Below are positions 61,997 through 62,908 of a DNA stretch of 62,908 nucleotides, one piece after another. The translations under genes were made by a program, and so were the position numbers. Numbering within the stretch: the first letter of the stretch is position 1; each line of letters begins with the position of its first letter. The notes under the pieces were generated by a model. That model saw only the letters and a program-made list of their open reading frames with translations. It was not told where the DNA came from and did not search any database. Source of the DNA: Caldifarciminota bacterium (GTDB lineage: Bacteria > Hydrothermota > UBA3072); assembly GCA_016930175.1 (NCBI GenBank), contig JAFGHJ010000021.1:1-62908 (forward strand). Reading direction: 5' to 3'.

Positions 61997-62908
61997 ATGA
62001 ATTTTAAACGTTTAATGATAGTTTTTGGGGCGATGTGTTTGGCGGCAGTTATAGTTTTTTCCTGGGGTTGTCAAAATCAGCCCACTGCTCCCGAGGCAGC
62101 TGAAAATACACAGCAGCCGCTACCAGCCAGGCTGAGAGGATATTCGTCCGGCAGCTGCGGCAGCTACTGGTATACTCATTGGACTAATGGTGGATCAGCT
62201 AACTTTAACTGTAATGGAAGCAATGGTTTCAGTGTTAGTTTCAGCAATGCGAATTTTGTTACAGGTATAGGCTGGAGTTCCGGGGCATCTAGATCTATAA
62301 GCTGGTCAGGCAGCTGCAGCGGTTGTAGTTGGGGTCCCGGTGTCTATGGGTGGTCGAGAAGCCCGCTTATAGAATATTACATCGGTAAAAGCGGCGGTAG
62401 CAGCGCAGGCTCATATTCATGTAATGGAAGGTCGTACACCTTACAGATAGATAGAAGGTATGGGCAGCCTTCCATTGACGGTACTTCAGATTTCGACCAG
62501 TACAATTGTAGCGGAAGTCGTAGTAGTCCTGTAGATATGGGCTGCCACTTTAACGCATGGAGAAACATGGGAAAGGGAGGAGGCAGTCAGGACTACCAGG
62601 TAGTAATGGTAGAGGGTTGGAGTAACAATAGTGGAAGCGGTAATGTAACGCTCGGCAGCGGCGGCGGAAGCACAAGCACAACCACCACAACCAGCGGTGG
62701 CGGTGGCACAACCACTACGACCAGTGGTGGTGGCGGTGGCAGCATCCCAATCGTTGTAAGGGCGCGCAGCACAGACGGTCAAGGGAAAATCGATGTGAGG
62801 GTAGGCGGCAACACAATTACCACCTGGACATTGGGCACGGGCATGGCAAATTGGCAGACCAGCACCCAGTACAGTGGTGGTCTAACAGTGTGCTTTACCA
62901 ATGACGCC
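61997..62908 (+). CDS. GH11 endo-xylanase with CBM60-like module, probable lipoprotein (3' truncated by window)
   Basis: 304 codons are visible and the frame is open at the window end. Residues 1-25 are a signal ending FSWGC, a plausible but imperfect lipobox. Residues 48-220 are GH11: SPLIEYYIGKSGG with the nucleophile E126, QPSIDGTSDFDQY, HFNAWRNMG and DYQVVMVEGW with the acid/base E206. Extra cysteines suggest disulfides. A Thr/Gly linker (225-249) leads to VRARSTDGQGKIDVRVGG and FTNDA, matching CBM60/36 calcium-dependent xylan binders. The enzyme should hydrolyse xylan at the cell surface. Codons are richer in G and C (ggc, agc, acc) than in neighbours, which may indicate transfer. Confidence 0.9.
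   Translation, partial: MNFKRLMIVFGAMCLAAVIVFSWGCQNQPTAPEAAENTQQPLPARLRGYSSGSCGSYWYTHWTNGGSANFNCNGSNGFSVSFSNANFVTGIGWSSGASRSISWSGSCSGCSWGPGVYGWSRSPLIEYYIGKSGGSSAGSYSCNGRSYTLQIDRRYGQPSIDGTSDFDQYNCSGSRSSPVDMGCHFNAWRNMGKGGGSQDYQVVMVEGWSNNSGSGNVTLGSGGGSTSTTTTTSGGGGTTTTTSGGGGGSIPIVVRARSTDGQGKIDVRVGGNTITTWTLGTGMANWQTSTQYSGGLTVCFTNDA

Noticed and set aside
62377-62782. Minus-strand open frames opposite the xylanase
   Set aside because: They overlap the GH11 and linker codons and are low-complexity Thr/Ala/Cys; the plus-strand frame has catalytic motifs.
1-62908. tRNA, rRNA, CRISPR or insertion-sequence genes
   Set aside because: I scanned intergenic regions by eye and saw none; transposase-like proteins and CRISPR repeats are absent. 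A covariance-model search would be decisive.

Overview
The window is a 62.9 kb stretch of a low-GC (A/T-rich) bacterial chromosome. The lineage is probably an uncultivated Gram-negative of the FCB superphylum or a neighbouring candidate phylum. Two secreted proteins end in FCB-style type IX secretion (T9SS) C-terminal sorting domains, one of them a gingipain-family (C25) protease. An outer-membrane beta-barrel protein is also present. The ribosomal proteins are bacterial but not close to any model species I can name. I cannot fix the phylum; WOR-3/Stahlbacteria-like lineages are a guess.

Region 1 (1-19149, all +) is the end of tuf followed by an almost uninterrupted S10-spc-alpha operon: rpsJ, rplCDWB, rpsS, rplV, rpsC, rplP, rpmC, rpsQ, rplNXE, rpsN, rpsH, rplFR, rpsE, rpmD, rplO, secY, adk, infA, rpmJ, rpsMKD, rpoA, rplQ. 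It continues into an unusual 736-aa protein with a class III nucleotidyl-cyclase-like domain, then valS. L3 carries a roughly 155-residue Lys/Glu-rich tail.

Region 2 (19.2-33 kb) holds short single-gene units separated by repeat-rich gaps: a secreted pilin-like protein, a T9SS cargo, hisG, a nested structured-RNA candidate, a beta-CASP RNase-like protein, a DUF378 protein, exonuclease III, hisF, a CHASE2-adenylate cyclase with a FecR-domain partner, and a minus-strand operon (YoaP-like acetyltransferase, DUF3795, YjbQ, pyrimidine-dimer glycosylase).

Region 3 (33.1-42.2 kb, +) is folB-folK-dNK-panC followed by two tandem flippase-like membrane proteins, then polA and cstA. Region 4 (42.2-52.9 kb, -) has a giant modular C25 protease, a GIY-YIG/DUF123 protein, rsmA, a DUF4015 putative glycosidase and a DUF1015 protein.

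Region 5 (53.1-57.4 kb, -) is the strongest candidate for a poorly described system. Two members of a secreted pilin-like family flank a small secreted protein, a two-Ig-domain periplasmic chaperone-like protein and an outer-membrane barrel with SdrD-like Ig domains. This resembles a chaperone-usher surface-fibre locus built from unfamiliar parts. Region 6 (57.9-62.9 kb) has an SPFH/NfeD pair, a DUF1573-thioredoxin-thioredoxin-CcdA fusion, and the 5' part of a GH11 xylanase with a CBM60-like module, running off the window.

Two patterns cut across regions. Sigma70-type promoters show TTGACA/T, mostly a 16-nt spacer and a TATAAT-like box, and several lie only 6-7 nt upstream of the start codon, suggesting leaderless mRNAs. 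Intergenic gaps carry several families of degenerate word-like repeats, often in inverted pairs, never inside recognised genes.
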